From: Viridibacillus arvi
GTDB taxonomy: Bacteria; Bacillota; Bacilli; Bacillales_A; Planococcaceae
NCBI RefSeq assembly: GCF_001274945.1
Contig: NZ_LILB01000001.1
Location: forward strand, 504,739 to 568,738
Direction of reading: 5' to 3'
Length of the DNA: 64,000 nt
Under the pieces are notes generated by a model, which saw only the letters and a program-made list of their open reading frames with translations, searched no databases and had not been told where the DNA came from. Shown in pieces: positions 10,175 through 19,686 of this stretch (position 1 is its first letter; every line of letters starts with the position of its first letter). The position numbers and the translations under genes were made by a program.

Positions 10175-11379
10175 GCTTGCACCTTCTTTTCTCCTTTGTT
10201 TACCATAGAGTTCACTTTTGTTGGAAGACCCCATAGTTCGATGAAACCTACAGCTGAAGCGTGATCGAATTCATCATCTTTTGTATATGTTGCTAGTTTT
10301 TCGTCATATAGAGAGTTAGGAGATTTACGTCCTTCAACAATTGCATGCCCTTTGAAGAGTTTCACACGAACTGTACCATTGACAAATTTTTGAGTTTCTT
10401 TTAAGAATGCTTCTAATGCAGTTCTTAATGGAGAGAACCATAAACCTTCATAGATAAGTTCAGTTAATTTTTTCTCAATAACTGGTTTATAATGAGCGAT
10501 TTCTTTTACTAGTGTAATATCTTCTAATTCTTTATGAGCTAATAGTAAAGTGTGAGCACCAGGGATTTCGTATACTTCACGTGATTTAATACCAACTAAA
10601 CGGTTTTCAACGTGGTCAATACGGCCAACACCATGTTTACCAGCTACTTCGTTTAATTTTAAGATTAAGTCAGCTAATTTATAAGAAACACCGTCAATTG
10701 CTACTGGAACACCTTGTTCGAATTCGATTTCGATAATATCAGCAGTATCTGGAGCATTTTCAAGTGATACTGTTAATTCGTACGCTTCTTCTGGTGGTGT
10801 AGCCCAAGGATCTTCTAAGATACCACATTCGTTAGCACGGCCCCATAAGTTTTGGTCGATTGAGAATGGTGAATCTAAAGAAATAGGAAGTGGGATATTT
10901 TTTGATTTTGCGTATTCAATCTCCTCTTCACGGCTCCAAGCCCATTCACGAACTGGTGCAAGAACTTCTAAATCTGGGTTTAATGCTTTAATAGAAACTT
11001 CGAAACGTACTTGGTCATTTCCTTTACCAGTACAGCCATGTGCTACAGCAACTGCGCCTGTTTGTTCAGCAACTTCTACTAATTTTTTTGAAATAAGTGG
11101 ACGAGATAGAGCTGATACTAAAGGATATTTTTGTTCGTACCAAGTGTGAGCTTGAAGAGAGATTAATGCGTACTCTTCAGCGAACTCGTCTTTAGCGTCG
11201 ATCATGTAAGATTCAATCGCACCAACTTCTAATGCTTTCTTTTTAACGAAGTCTAAATCTTTACCTTCACCTACGTCTAAGCAACAAGCTACTACTTCGT
11301 AACCTTGATCGATTAACCATTGAATCGCAACTGATGTATCTAAACCGCCTGAATATGCAAGAACTACTTTTTTAGCCAT
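10171..11379 (-). CDS. argG: Argininosuccinate synthase
   Basis: Condenses citrulline and aspartate using ATP. The protein is 402 aa starting [17 protein letters not shown], which contains the N-type PPi-loop SGGLDTS. The start at ATG 11379 is fixed by a perfect GGAGG about 8 nt upstream and by family length, although the frame is open upstream to 11535. It is co-transcribed with argH through a 4-bp overlap. Control is probably by the arginine repressor at the site overlapping its promoter. Confidence 0.97.
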   Translation of the reverse strand: MAKKVVLAYSGGLDTSVAIQWLIDQGYEVVACCLDVGEGKDLDFVKKKALEVGAIESYMIDAKDEFAEEYALISLQAHTWYEQKYPLVSALSRPLISKKLVEVAEQTGAVAVAHGCTGKGNDQVRFEVSIKALNPDLEVLAPVREWAWSREEEIEYAKSKNIPLPISLDSPFSIDQNLWGRANECGILEDPWATPPEEAYELTVSLENAPDTADIIEIEFEQGVPVAIDGVSYKLADLILKLNEVAGKHGVGRIDHVENRLVGIKSREVYEIPGAHTLLLAHKELEDITLVKEIAHYKPVIEKKLTELIYEGLWFSPLRTALEAFLKETQKFVNGTVRVKLFKGHAIVEGRKSPNSLYDEKLATYTKDDEFDHASAVGFIELWGLPTKVNSMVNKGEKKVQA

Positions 11380-11436
11380 TTGACATTCCTCCAAGTTATG
11401 TATGTTTATACGTGTTTGATTAATATTTATGCACTT

Positions 11437-11468
11437 ATCATAGCATGGAATAAAAATGAATACAAGTG
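11437..11468 (-). promoter_or_regulatory. argGH promoter overlapped by a candidate ARG box
   Basis: Minus-strand -35 TTGTAT (11460-11465), 17-bp spacer, -10 TATGAT (11437-11442). The spacer and -35 coincide with CATGGAATAAAAATGAATAC on the plus strand (from 11444), which resembles the AhrC/ArgR operator consensus. The overlap suggests repression by arginine-bound repressor. The repressor gene is not in this window. Confidence 0.6.
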
Positions 11469-11554
11469 TATTTTCTTGCATTATTAAAAAATATTTAAAG
11501 TTTCTAATAAATTCATATAAACAGAGCATGAACACTCAAGAAACCTTTTGTATA

Positions 11555-11608
11555 TAAGAAAAAGAGCCATCCTCAGTAGAATTCTCTACTAGAACAGCTC
11601 TCTTAATG
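11555..11608 (-). terminator. Intrinsic terminator of the yqjP-yqjQ-like operon
   Basis: AGAGC / GCTCT arms enclose an inner AGTAGA / TCTACT hairpin. On the minus strand the structure is followed by a T-run. It lies about 110 bp past the SDR stop and upstream of the argG promoter. Confidence 0.65.
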
Positions 11609-11715
11609 AATAAATTCAACTATGCACACTATGCAGTTTTTTCTGCATAAACTATTATCTGAACACTAATGTCATTAATGATTATTCACACATCAATGTA
11701 TATTCATAAGTGTTT

Positions 11716-12468
11716 TTACTTCTTATTAAAAAATCGTTTTCCTAATTTTTCAACTAGGGACGGTGCTACCGCGTATAGTTTACTTGAAATCGCCATATAC
11801 GACGGTAAATTGACTTCTCTAACATTACGGCCAATTGTTTTGACCGTCGCTTCAGCTACTTGCTCTGGTGTTAATAACACATTTTTCATAGTGTCACGAT
11901 ATGTAGCAGTTTGATCCGCATGGTCTAAGAAAGGCGTATCAATTGGACCAGGATGGATTGTTGTCACCTGAATATTAAATGGGGCAAGCTCCATACGAAG
12001 TGCATTTGTAAAGCCTATGATTGCGTGTTTTGTCGCAGCATAGACTGATGCTTTCGGTGTTGCTACCTTCCCTGCTTGAGAGCCAATGAAAACAAATTGA
12101 CCTTTTTTACGTTCTATCATTTGGGGTGATAACGCCTTTGTTAGAATAATAGGTGCTTGAATATTCACATGAAGCATTTGTTCTATTTCAGCATCCGTTA
12201 AGTCTGTTGCATATGCAAACGTTCCAACTCCTGCAGAGAATATGGCAATATCAATTGGAGGCATTTTTTTTACTAGTTCATGAATACCCTCTATAGTAGA
12301 AAGATCAGCTTGAATCGTTTGAATATTTGGAGCAGTAAAAGATTGCAAAGCTTCTAATGAGCGCCCAGTTGCAATGATCGTATGCCCCTGAGTCGCAAGA
12401 ATGTCAACTATACACTTACCGACTCCACTTGTCGCACCTGTTACGAGAATGATTTTAAGCTTGTTCAT
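11716..12468 (-). CDS. yqjQ: Short-chain dehydrogenase/reductase (YqjQ-like)
   Basis: Classical SDR of 250 aa. The cofactor motif TGATSGVG is near the N-terminus and the catalytic YAATK follows at about residue 150, so it is an NAD(P)-dependent oxidoreductase of unknown substrate. I prefer ATG 12468 (MNKLKIILVTGA) because the nucleotide fold begins at once; an in-frame ATG at 12489 is also possible. It overlaps the MBL-fold gene by 14 bp. The pair next to proI matches the B. subtilis order proI-yqjP-yqjQ, which supports the symbol. Confidence 0.85.
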   Translation of the reverse strand: MNKLKIILVTGATSGVGKCIVDILATQGHTIIATGRSLEALQSFTAPNIQTIQADLSTIEGIHELVKKMPPIDIAIFSAGVGTFAYATDLTDAEIEQMLHVNIQAPIILTKALSPQMIERKKGQFVFIGSQAGKVATPKASVYAATKHAIIGFTNALRMELAPFNIQVTTIHPGPIDTPFLDHADQTATYRDTMKNVLLTPEQVAEATVKTIGRNVREVNLPSYMAISSKLYAVAPSLVEKLGKRFFNKK

Positions 12469-13399
12469 AAAGATAAACGCCCTTATCATTCATCTTCTCT
12501 TTAACAAGTCCTTCATCGATTAAGTAGTCTAACTGACCAATTGTTTCTGATAATGTTAAACCTAATTCTTTCTCATAAGCATATGGGAACAGTTCAACAT
12601 TCAGTTCAAATGTAGTTTTCGGACCACCTTCTATCATTCCGTATACTTTCATCGCACGCTTATGCTGTTTTTCAAGTCTTTCCTTTACTAGCTCATGTAC
12701 ATTGCGAATCTCTTCCCCATGACCGCTATAGAGGACATCAATTGGTAATGTTAATAACTTTTTCAATGAAGCATTTTGCTGTAATAGCGATTTTGAGCGT
12801 TTAGCATTAGGATTAAGTGGTGGCTCAATTAATGGATTAGACGATACATGGCCAATGAGCAAATCTCCTCCAATCATCGCTTTCTTCTCTTTATGCCAAA
12901 AAGCTAAATGACTTTGCGCATGACCTAATGTTTCCATCGCTATAAGACCTGGATGTCCTGGTACTTCGTCTCCGTCATGTAAAATGGAGGTTAAAGGGCG
13001 AGTGCCTACAAAATCCGTTGATCTTGTCATTTTCTTTACCCAATGAAAATATTCTTCTGGTACGCCTTCTTCCTTTAAACGGTCCATATAAAAATCGAAA
13101 TGGGAAGCAAGAAATACTGGGTCTCTTCGTAGCCAAGCATCATTATATACATGACCTAGTACTTTGGCGTTAGGAAATGCATCGACTAGCCCCATATGAT
13201 CTGGATGATGATGCGTTAAAATGACTTGTTCTATATCTTCAAAGCGATAGCCCGCTTCTTTTAAACCCAATTCTAATGCTTCATATGCTTCGGGCGTTTT
13301 CGTACCCACATCAAAAATTGATAATGCGTCCCCTTTTAATAAATAGGAATTTACAGTCCCTACTGCAAATGGCGTTGGTGTAATAATCTTATGAAACAT
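12455..13399 (-). CDS. yqjP: Metallo-beta-lactamase-fold hydrolase (YqjP-like)
   Basis: MBL-fold protein of 314 aa with the metal motif THHHPDHMG, a downstream LGHAQSH histidine and GGDLLIG aspartate, so a binuclear metal site looks complete. It resembles the glyoxalase II/YqjP branch rather than true beta-lactamases. It is first in a two-gene operon with the SDR and divergent from proI, as in B. subtilis. The substrate is unknown. Confidence 0.88.
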   Translation of the reverse strand: MFHKIITPTPFAVGTVNSYLLKGDALSIFDVGTKTPEAYEALELGLKEAGYRFEDIEQVILTHHHPDHMGLVDAFPNAKVLGHVYNDAWLRRDPVFLASHFDFYMDRLKEEGVPEEYFHWVKKMTRSTDFVGTRPLTSILHDGDEVPGHPGLIAMETLGHAQSHLAFWHKEKKAMIGGDLLIGHVSSNPLIEPPLNPNAKRSKSLLQQNASLKKLLTLPIDVLYSGHGEEIRNVHELVKERLEKQHKRAMKVYGMIEGGPKTTFELNVELFPYAYEKELGLTLSETIGQLDYLIDEGLVKEKMNDKGVYLYEQA

Positions 13400-13476
13400 T
13401 TCAAAAACCCCCTACAAAAATGAATAGCTATTCACCTTATTGTACAAGATAAGCTAGAAATCGTCACCTAATAATG

Positions 13477-13505
13477 TTGACAAAAAATTATTAAGACACT
13501 ATACT
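13477..13505 (+). promoter_or_regulatory. proI leader promoter
   Basis: Consensus -35 TTGACA (13477-13482), 17-bp spacer, -10 TATACT (13500-13505), placed just upstream of the T-box leader. Confidence 0.85.
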
Positions 13506-13529
13506 TGCAATCACATACAAAAAAGCGTA

Positions 13530-13762
13530 GATGAAGAATAGTACAAATATTGATGGTGTAAAGAGAGTGTGATCACCGGCTGCAAGTCACATGACCCGCT
13601 TAATATTTAGAACCTACTTCTGAGCTGCTATGAAAACATAGCCGTCCCTTAGCGATAATAAGGAGCGAGAGTTGTGCTAAAGTCTTTTAGCAAAACAAGG
13701 TGGTACCGCGGAAACATGCGTTTTCGTCCTTTTATATAAGGATGGGAAGGCTTTTTTTATTG
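13530..13762 (+). ncRNA. T-box riboswitch, probably tRNA-Pro specific
   Basis: The leader contains the diagnostic T-box sequence AAGGTGGTACCGCGG (ending 13711) in the antiterminator, followed by a terminator stem and T-run near 13755. Stem I contains AGAACCTACTTCTGAGC; the triplet in the expected specifier position is CCT (13613-13615), a proline codon. That matches the downstream gene, which makes proline. Uncharged tRNA-Pro should promote read-through. The specifier assignment is by eye. Confidence 0.92.
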
Positions 13763-13785
13763 AAAAAAAACAGGAGGCGACAATT

Positions 13786-14595
13786 ATGCAAACAATTGTA
13801 TTTGCTGGCGCAGGTTCAATGGCTGAAGCTATGATTCAAGGTTGGGTAAAAGAAGGTGTCGTATCACCCAAAAGCATTCATATTATGAATAAGTCCGATC
13901 GTCAAAAACTGAATCGTATCGCTAATGCACATGGCGTACAAATTGTTTCTGACAGTCGCGATGTTGTAAAAGTTGCAGATTGCATTATTTTAGCTATGAA
14001 ACCGAAAGACGTTATAAAAGGAATGGAAGCTTTAGCTCCCCTCCTTCAAGAACATACAGCTGTCTTATCCGTCGTTGCAGGTATTTCGATTGCAACGATT
14101 GAAAATAGTTTAGGAAAACGACCTATTGCTCGCGTTATGCCAAACACTTCAGCTACAATTGGCATGTCAGCAAGTGGCGTATCATTTAATGAACAAATCG
14201 ATGCAAGTTTAAAACAAGAATTTATGACAATGTTAGAAGCAATAGGAACTGTAATAGAAGTCGAAGAAGATAAACTACATGCGGTAACAGCTGTCTCCGG
14301 CAGTGGTCCAGCATATTTATACTATCTAGTCGAAGCATTCGAACAAGCTGGCGTTAAGTACGGTTTATCACGAGAAGTTGTACGCTCACTTGCCATTCAA
14401 ACGATTGCAGGTGCAGCTGAAATGTTGAAACAGTCTACAGAAGAACCAATAGAGCTACGTAGAAAAGTAACAAGTCCTGGTGGCACTACTGAAGCTGGCA
14501 TTAAAGCATTAGAAGAAAACCACTTCAAAGACGCGATCATGGCATGCATTCATGACGCTGAAGCGAAATCACGCGAATTAGCACAAAGTGAATAA
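13786..14595 (+). CDS. proI: Pyrroline-5-carboxylate reductase
   Basis: Final step of proline synthesis, P5C to proline with NAD(P)H. It is 269 aa with the N-terminal Rossmann motif AGAGSMAEA, the conserved AVSGSGPAY and the C-terminal signature VTSPGGTTEAG. ACAGGAGGCG lies 7 nt before the ATG. Control is through the T-box leader directly upstream. The context with yqjP/yqjQ identifies it as the B. subtilis ProI (YqjO) type rather than ProG or ComER. Confidence 0.95.
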   Translation: MQTIVFAGAGSMAEAMIQGWVKEGVVSPKSIHIMNKSDRQKLNRIANAHGVQIVSDSRDVVKVADCIILAMKPKDVIKGMEALAPLLQEHTAVLSVVAGISIATIENSLGKRPIARVMPNTSATIGMSASGVSFNEQIDASLKQEFMTMLEAIGTVIEVEEDKLHAVTAVSGSGPAYLYYLVEAFEQAGVKYGLSREVVRSLAIQTIAGAAEMLKQSTEEPIELRRKVTSPGGTTEAGIKALEENHFKDAIMACIHDAEAKSRELAQSE

Positions 14596-14606
14596 AGGCT
14601 CAAAAG

Positions 14607-14653
14607 AAACCCTGTAAAAGCTTGGATTTATCATGCTTTTACAGGGTTTTTTT
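14607..14653 (+). terminator. Intrinsic terminator of proI
   Basis: A perfect 15-bp stem AAACCCTGTAAAAGC (14607-14621) and its complement (14635-14649), ending in a seven-T run. Confidence 0.95.
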
Positions 14654-14820
14654 ATCAAAATCAAATTGACATACCTATTTAAAATTACAAGTTCCTCCAC
14701 CCAATAACCTACCGAACATTTAAGCAATGCTAAGCATATAATGATTAATGTAGGTTTATTAAAATGTAAATTAATTACAATTTTTATTTAGAAATAGATT
14801 AAATGAATTGAGGTACATGA

Positions 14821-15420
14821 ATGAAAATTAGTTTTTTAACTCCAGCTTATAATAGTTCGGAATGGATTTTAACTATGTTAAATAGTATTCCGAAAGAATA
14901 TGCTTATGAAATTATCGTATGCAATGATGCCTCTACAGATAATACACTAGAAATTTTAGAGGAATATAAAAAAACTTGCCCACAATTAAAGATATTAATA
15001 AATGAAACTAATATTGGTGCAAGTGAAAGCTACAATCGATGTATTGCTGAAGCAACTGGTGATTACGTAGCTATTATAGATAGTGATGATTGTTACGTGC
15101 CCACAATTAGTGATGTCTTAGCACAAGTCGATGGAGAATATGATATTTATTATTACAATATGATCACTAGAAACGGCAAAATAGTTGAAAAAGCACATAC
15201 TGACGGTTATCAATGGCCAGGACAATTTAAAATAATTAGAAGAACTTTTATAGGTGATGCAAAATTCACAACTCAAAGTGAGTTTGCTGGTGATTGGGAT
15301 TTCAATGTAGCTTTAGTGAATAAAATACCAAAATGTAAATATACCGGTCTAGTAGCCTACTGGTATAACTTCCCTAGGGAAAATTCAGAATCTGATCTAC
15401 ATCTAAGAGGACTAAAATAG
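14821..15420 (+). CDS. Family 2 glycosyltransferase
   Basis: GT-A fold glycosyltransferase of 199 aa: N-terminal FLTPAYNSSEW nucleotide-binding region, NDASTDNTLE, and the metal-binding IDSDD at about residue 88. It is short for GT2 enzymes and lacks a membrane anchor, so it looks like a minimal cytoplasmic transferase. The ATG follows GAGG. It starts a three-gene plus-strand operon with two nucleotide-sugar enzymes, which suggests it transfers the sugar they make. The acceptor is unknown. Confidence 0.85.
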   Translation: MKISFLTPAYNSSEWILTMLNSIPKEYAYEIIVCNDASTDNTLEILEEYKKTCPQLKILINETNIGASESYNRCIAEATGDYVAIIDSDDCYVPTISDVLAQVDGEYDIYYYNMITRNGKIVEKAHTDGYQWPGQFKIIRRTFIGDAKFTTQSEFAGDWDFNVALVNKIPKCKYTGLVAYWYNFPRENSESDLHLRGLK

Positions 15421-15476
15421 TGTTGTAAAATTTCTAAACCTTCACACACAAATGAGAGGTGTGGTGATTTCATTTT

Positions 15477-16505
15477 ATGTTTAAAGATAAAACGTTGCTC
15501 ATAACTGGCGGTACTGGATCATTTGGAAATGCAGTTTTAGAACGTTTTCTTAATACAGATATAAAAGAAATTAGAATATTTTCAAGAGATGAGAAAAAAC
15601 AAGATGATATGCGTACTTTATATAAGAATAATAAAATCAAATTTTTCATTGGAGACGTCCGTGATATAAGTAGTTTAAAAAACGCTATGCATGATGTAGA
15701 CTATATTTTTCATGCGGCAGCACTTAAGCAAGTTCCCTCTTGCGAATTTTACCCTATAGAAGCCGTAAAAACGAATATACTCGGCACTGACAATGTATTA
15801 ACAGCTGCTATATTAGCAGGTGTTAAAAAGGTCATATGTCTGTCTACAGATAAAGCAGTTTATCCTGTAAATGCAATGGGGATTTCAAAAGCGATGATGG
15901 AAAAAACGTTCATTGCTAAATCTAGAACAGCCTCCTCTGGCAAAACATTGATTTGTGGCACTAGATACGGCAATGTTATGGCTTCCCGCGGATCAGTTAT
16001 CCCCTTGTTTCTAGAACAAATTAAAACTGGCAAACCAATAACAATAACTGATCCTAAAATGACCCGCTTCATGATGAGCCTAGAAGAAGCAGTGGAATTG
16101 GTTTTATATGCATTTCAAAATGCAGACAAAGGTGACATTATGGTCCAAAAATCGCCTGCTTCTTATATAGAAGATTTAGCACAAGCTCTTATAGAATTAT
16201 TTGACACCAATAGTGAAATTAAGACTATCGGAACTCGGCACGGTGAAAAGATCTACGAGGTTCTACTTACGAAAGAGGAAGCTTCAAAAGCTATTGATTT
16301 AGGAAGTTTTTATAAAATCCCAGCAGATAACCGAGATTTGAATTATGGCAAATATCTTGATGAAGGATCTCCTAAAATTACGTTATCAGATGAATATAAC
16401 TCAAATAATACAAAGATACTTTCAGTAAAAGAAATACAAGAGAAATTATTAGAACTGCAATATATTCAAGATGAGCTACGCAACTGGAATGGAGGAAAAA
16501 ATTGA
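15477..16505 (+). CDS. UDP-N-acetylglucosamine 4,6-dehydratase, inverting (CapE/FnlA-like)
   Basis: Extended SDR of 342 aa with GGTGSFG at the N-terminus. The catalytic region is STDKAVYPVNAMGISKAMMEK-like: the lysine is preceded by Met (MGISK) where most SDRs have Tyr, which is the atypical MxxxK motif of CapE/FnlA enzymes. These act first in making UDP-L-FucNAc, UDP-L-QuiNAc or UDP-L-RhaNAc. The stop overlaps the next gene by 4 bp. Identity of the family is strong; the final sugar is inferred. Confidence 0.87.
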   Translation: MFKDKTLLITGGTGSFGNAVLERFLNTDIKEIRIFSRDEKKQDDMRTLYKNNKIKFFIGDVRDISSLKNAMHDVDYIFHAAALKQVPSCEFYPIEAVKTNILGTDNVLTAAILAGVKKVICLSTDKAVYPVNAMGISKAMMEKTFIAKSRTASSGKTLICGTRYGNVMASRGSVIPLFLEQIKTGKPITITDPKMTRFMMSLEEAVELVLYAFQNADKGDIMVQKSPASYIEDLAQALIELFDTNSEIKTIGTRHGEKIYEVLLTKEEASKAIDLGSFYKIPADNRDLNYGKYLDEGSPKITLSDEYNSNNTKILSVKEIQEKLLELQYIQDELRNWNGGKN

Positions 16506-17356
16506 AGTTTTTAGTTCTTGGTGCAACTGGAATGGCCGGTCACACAATCGCTTTGTATTTAAGTGAAAATGGCCATGAAGTCACTGCCTTCACGAGAACA
16601 GCATTCCCCTATTGCAAGAACATCCTTGGAGATATTAGCGAAAGTCCTTTGTTAAAAGCAATCTTATTAAAAAATAACTATGATGTAATCATTAATTGTG
16701 TTGGTGTTTTAAACCATTTTTGCGATGAAGCTCCAGCAAAAGCTGTCTACTTGAATAGTTACTTACCTCACTCTATCGTAGATATCATAAAAGACAGCCA
16801 AACTAGACTAATTCATATGAGTACTGATTGTGTTTTTTCTGGAAAAGCGGCACCATATACTGAAACTAGTATTCATGATGGTGAAACTTTTTATGATAGA
16901 ACGAAGGCTTTAGGTGAAATCAATGATCATAAGAATTTGACCTTTAGGAATTCTATAATAGGACCCGACATGAAAGAAGACGGTATAGGTTTATTTAATT
17001 GGTTTATGAAGCAACAAGATACGATAAATGGATATACTGGTGCAATATGGACCGGTGTTACTACGCTTACTTTAGCAAAAGCTATGGAAAGAGCAGCTAT
17101 CGAAAACGTAACTGGTCTATATAATTTAGTTAACAATACAAGTATTAGTAAGTTTGAATTATTGAAGCTATTCAATGAAAACTTGAAAGAAAATGAACTC
17201 AATATTTTACCGTATGAGTCTCTTAAAGTGAATAAAACATTAATTAATAACCGAAACGATTTTTCATTCGCAGTACCAAGTTACGAAAAAATGGTTTTAG
17301 AGATGAAAGAATGGATTATAACCCACAGAGATTTATATCCTCATTATTTTAGATAA
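16502..17356 (+). CDS. RmlD-like nucleotide-sugar reductase
   Basis: SDR of 284 aa starting at TTG 16502, fixed by GGAGGAAAAAA directly upstream and a TTGA overlap with the dehydratase stop. Motifs are GATGMAGHT, MSTDCVFSG and the catalytic YDRTKALGE. Its size and shape fit RmlD/WbvR-type 4-keto reductases rather than CapF, which carries an extra cupin domain. With the upstream dehydratase it could make UDP-2-acetamido-L-rhamnose-like sugars; an epimerase would be needed for L-QuiNAc or L-FucNAc and none is nearby. Confidence 0.82.
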   Translation: MKFLVLGATGMAGHTIALYLSENGHEVTAFTRTAFPYCKNILGDISESPLLKAILLKNNYDVIINCVGVLNHFCDEAPAKAVYLNSYLPHSIVDIIKDSQTRLIHMSTDCVFSGKAAPYTETSIHDGETFYDRTKALGEINDHKNLTFRNSIIGPDMKEDGIGLFNWFMKQQDTINGYTGAIWTGVTTLTLAKAMERAAIENVTGLYNLVNNTSISKFELLKLFNENLKENELNILPYESLKVNKTLINNRNDFSFAVPSYEKMVLEMKEWIITHRDLYPHYFR

Positions 17357-17459
17357 GTTGATTTTGTACTACATATCAAGACTTATTGAATAAAACATAC
17401 TTACTTAGCAACTACATTATACCCTCTCATAATTACATCTCATAAATAGAGACTCTTAC

Positions 17460-17507
17460 TATCCTAAGTCAATGTGCTAACTTTTGTCAGCATATCGTCT
17501 TAGGATA
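17460..17507 (+). terminator. Intrinsic terminator of the glycosyltransferase operon
   Basis: TATCCTAAG (17460-17468) pairs with CTTAGGATA (17489-17497) around an inner TGCT/AGCA stem, followed by a seven-T run. Confidence 0.92.
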
Positions 17508-17612
17508 TTTTTTTGTATTCTTAATTATTGAACTTGTCATTGAATTTATGGCACATCATGATAATAGTAAAGGTATTTTATTTCCAATATTAGTAGTTTA
17601 GTTCTTATCAAT

Positions 17613-18008
17613 TTATTCTTTAGAAAGAATACCCGTTCTTTCTATCCGCTTTTTGTTCAGACTTTTAGCAAAATTAATTGCCACCAATTGAGGGATTAAA
17701 TTAATTACACTCACTACTACTAAAAAACGAATTGAGCCAATTGGCTTAAAATAACCATCCCACGAGTCAATATTTATCATCTTACTGTTAAAATAATACG
17801 AAATAATGAATGATACAGTATTCCCTATGAGTACGGCTATTGAGTTATTAGTTAAGCTTCCAAAAAAAGCTAATATTATTGATATAACAAGTAACAATAA
17901 ATAACCCTTCATTGAGCTATTGTTAAAGTCTTGAAACAAAGAAAAATATGCATAGGGAAAACTAAATAAACAAATAATCAAACTAAAAACTGCCACTTTT
18001 TTCATCAT
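17613..18008 (-). CDS. Small integral membrane protein of unknown function
   Basis: 131 aa with four hydrophobic segments and a basic C-terminus. ATG 18008 is chosen because GAAGG lies 7 nt upstream; the frame is open 13 codons further. I recognise no family. It is a single gene between the terminator of the sugar operon and that of the GNAT gene. Confidence 0.7.
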   Translation of the reverse strand: MMKKVAVFSLIICLFSFPYAYFSLFQDFNNSSMKGYLLLLVISIILAFFGSLTNNSIAVLIGNTVSFIISYYFNSKMINIDSWDGYFKPIGSIRFLVVVSVINLIPQLVAINFAKSLNKKRIERTGILSKE

Positions 18009-18052
18009 TAATATCCTTCTAGAGATTGCGTTCAAACCATTAAACAAATAAT

Positions 18053-18093
18053 AAACACCCTTATAGTGTAATAATACACTATAAGGGTGTTTT
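18053..18093. terminator. Bidirectional intrinsic terminator
   Basis: A near-perfect palindrome: AACACCCTTATAGTG and its complement with T-runs on both sides. It terminates the minus-strand GNAT gene. Confidence 0.9.
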
Positions 18094-18118
18094 ATGTAAA
18101 TGACTATTGGAATTAAGT

Positions 18119-18604
18119 TTACAGTATTTTACTCATGTTATACCAAACTTCACCGCCATGCACTGAGTTAGAAACGCCATCATTGTTGTAGCCTTGCTTT
18201 TCGTAATAGCCGATTAATTCTTCTTTACACGTTAAAGTAATTGTCTCACGTTTGCTAGTTGCTGCTACTTTCTCTAGATGCTCGAGTAGTGCTGAAGCAA
18301 TTCCTTGTTTTTGGTATTCTGGGGAAACTGCTAAGCCTAATATACTTTGATGTCCACCAGTTGTTGGGTTTTGCTTTATTGATTTGAATAAGTCATCGGT
18401 TATTTCAGGTCGCTCAATTACAGGACCATTTATCAAACCAACAATTGTTCCGTCTATTTCTGCTACATAAAAGCTGTCAGTGATCAATTGAATTCGTTTT
18501 TCGAACGCTGCTTCTGTTGCTGCTTCTTCTTGTGTAAAGCACTTATTTTCAATCGACACAAGTTCAGGTAAATCTTCTAATTTCACATTGCGTATTTTCA
18601 ACAT
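18119..18604 (-). CDS. GNAT-family N-acetyltransferase
   Basis: 161-aa acetyltransferase of the arylalkylamine (AANAT-like) subgroup: the acetyl-CoA loop is in SPEYQKQGIASALLEHL and the C-terminal beta-bulge region YYEKQGYNNDGVS. ATG 18604 (MLKIRNVKLED) follows AGAGGGG at about 9 nt; the frame continues 40 codons upstream but those do not look like the family. Monocistronic. The acceptor substrate is unknown. Confidence 0.88.
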   Translation of the reverse strand: MLKIRNVKLEDLPELVSIENKCFTQEEAATEAAFEKRIQLITDSFYVAEIDGTIVGLINGPVIERPEITDDLFKSIKQNPTTGGHQSILGLAVSPEYQKQGIASALLEHLEKVAATSKRETITLTCKEELIGYYEKQGYNNDGVSNSVHGGEVWYNMSKIL

Positions 18605-18852
18605 ATTAATTACCCCTCTATAGTTCCTTGAATATTTATCAAATAGATTTAATCCACTTATATTAACAACACTTTCCTTTTTCCTCCTCCAGTTCTCATC
18701 TACACTCCTTTTATCCCTAATCATGTTCAGCAGCTAATTAAAAGCATCTTAATGCAACCCCTAACTAACACAAAATTTTAATAAACCTTGTTCAACAATT
18801 GCGAGAGAAACTTCATATCACTCTTATAGACGTTCTTAATTATTGTCACTCA

Positions 18853-19686
18853 TTATAAAGTTGTCTTTACAAACTCTCTAAACCTCTCTTCTTCCTCAAT
18901 AAATGGATTATGATTTGATTCTTCAAAAATGATTAATTGTGATTGAGGAATAAGATCTGCTATTTCAATTCCAAATTCAACAGGACATTGAACATCATAT
19001 CTACCTGCAAATATGTAATTAGGTATATTTATATTCTTTAATTGGTTTCGAAGATCAAAATTTTTCACTTCTATTTTTCTAAAGTAATCAAGATTTTCTC
19101 CAACTGTACGGCCACTATTCGGGCGTTTAATTGCTTCTTTTAATCTATCCTCAGAATAATAGGACATTAATGCCCACTCATATCCTAATTTTTGACGATC
19201 TTCTTGTACTGTATTTGGATTGTTCAACAACTCCATAATCTCAATAATTCGTGGAAAACACTTATTTCCTGAATAATAGATGCTATTCTTGTGTCCAGCG
19301 TATTCTTTACTTGCTGCCGTACAACCTGCAATTAATTTTGTTAAAGATTGCGGTGAATCTATTGCATATTGCAATGCCAACATACCACCTGTTGAATGAC
19401 CAGCAAATGCCCATTTTTCAATCCTTAGCGCTGTTCGAATTGCTTCTAAATCTTTTATAGCTTCTTTCATACTAAGTTGACTTTCATTTTCAGCTTTTAC
19501 CGAATGACCGGCACCTCGTGTATTAATTAAATAAACTTTATAGTGATCGGTAAAAGGGGTTGCAAATAAATTTCCACGTTCATCAAATGCCATATATAAA
19601 TGTGTAATGGCTAATGGATCGCCTTGACCAGCAGTAAAATACTCGAAGATACCTCTTTCTGTTTCTATTAATCCTTGTTTCCACAT
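18853..19686 (-). CDS. Alpha/beta hydrolase, proline-iminopeptidase-like
   Basis: 277-aa alpha/beta hydrolase: nucleophile elbow GHSTGG, acid in FAGRYDVQCP, and histidine in ESNHNPF near the C-terminus, so the Ser-Asp-His triad is complete. I use ATG 19686 (MWKQGLIETERG), 10 nt after AAGGGG. The same frame stays open to 19944, but those 86 codons do not resemble a hydrolase N-terminus and may be the remnant of another gene. Likely a peptidase or esterase. Confidence 0.83.
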   Translation of the reverse strand: MWKQGLIETERGIFEYFTAGQGDPLAITHLYMAFDERGNLFATPFTDHYKVYLINTRGAGHSVKAENESQLSMKEAIKDLEAIRTALRIEKWAFAGHSTGGMLALQYAIDSPQSLTKLIAGCTAASKEYAGHKNSIYYSGNKCFPRIIEIMELLNNPNTVQEDRQKLGYEWALMSYYSEDRLKEAIKRPNSGRTVGENLDYFRKIEVKNFDLRNQLKNINIPNYIFAGRYDVQCPVEFGIEIADLIPQSQLIIFEESNHNPFIEEEERFREFVKTTL

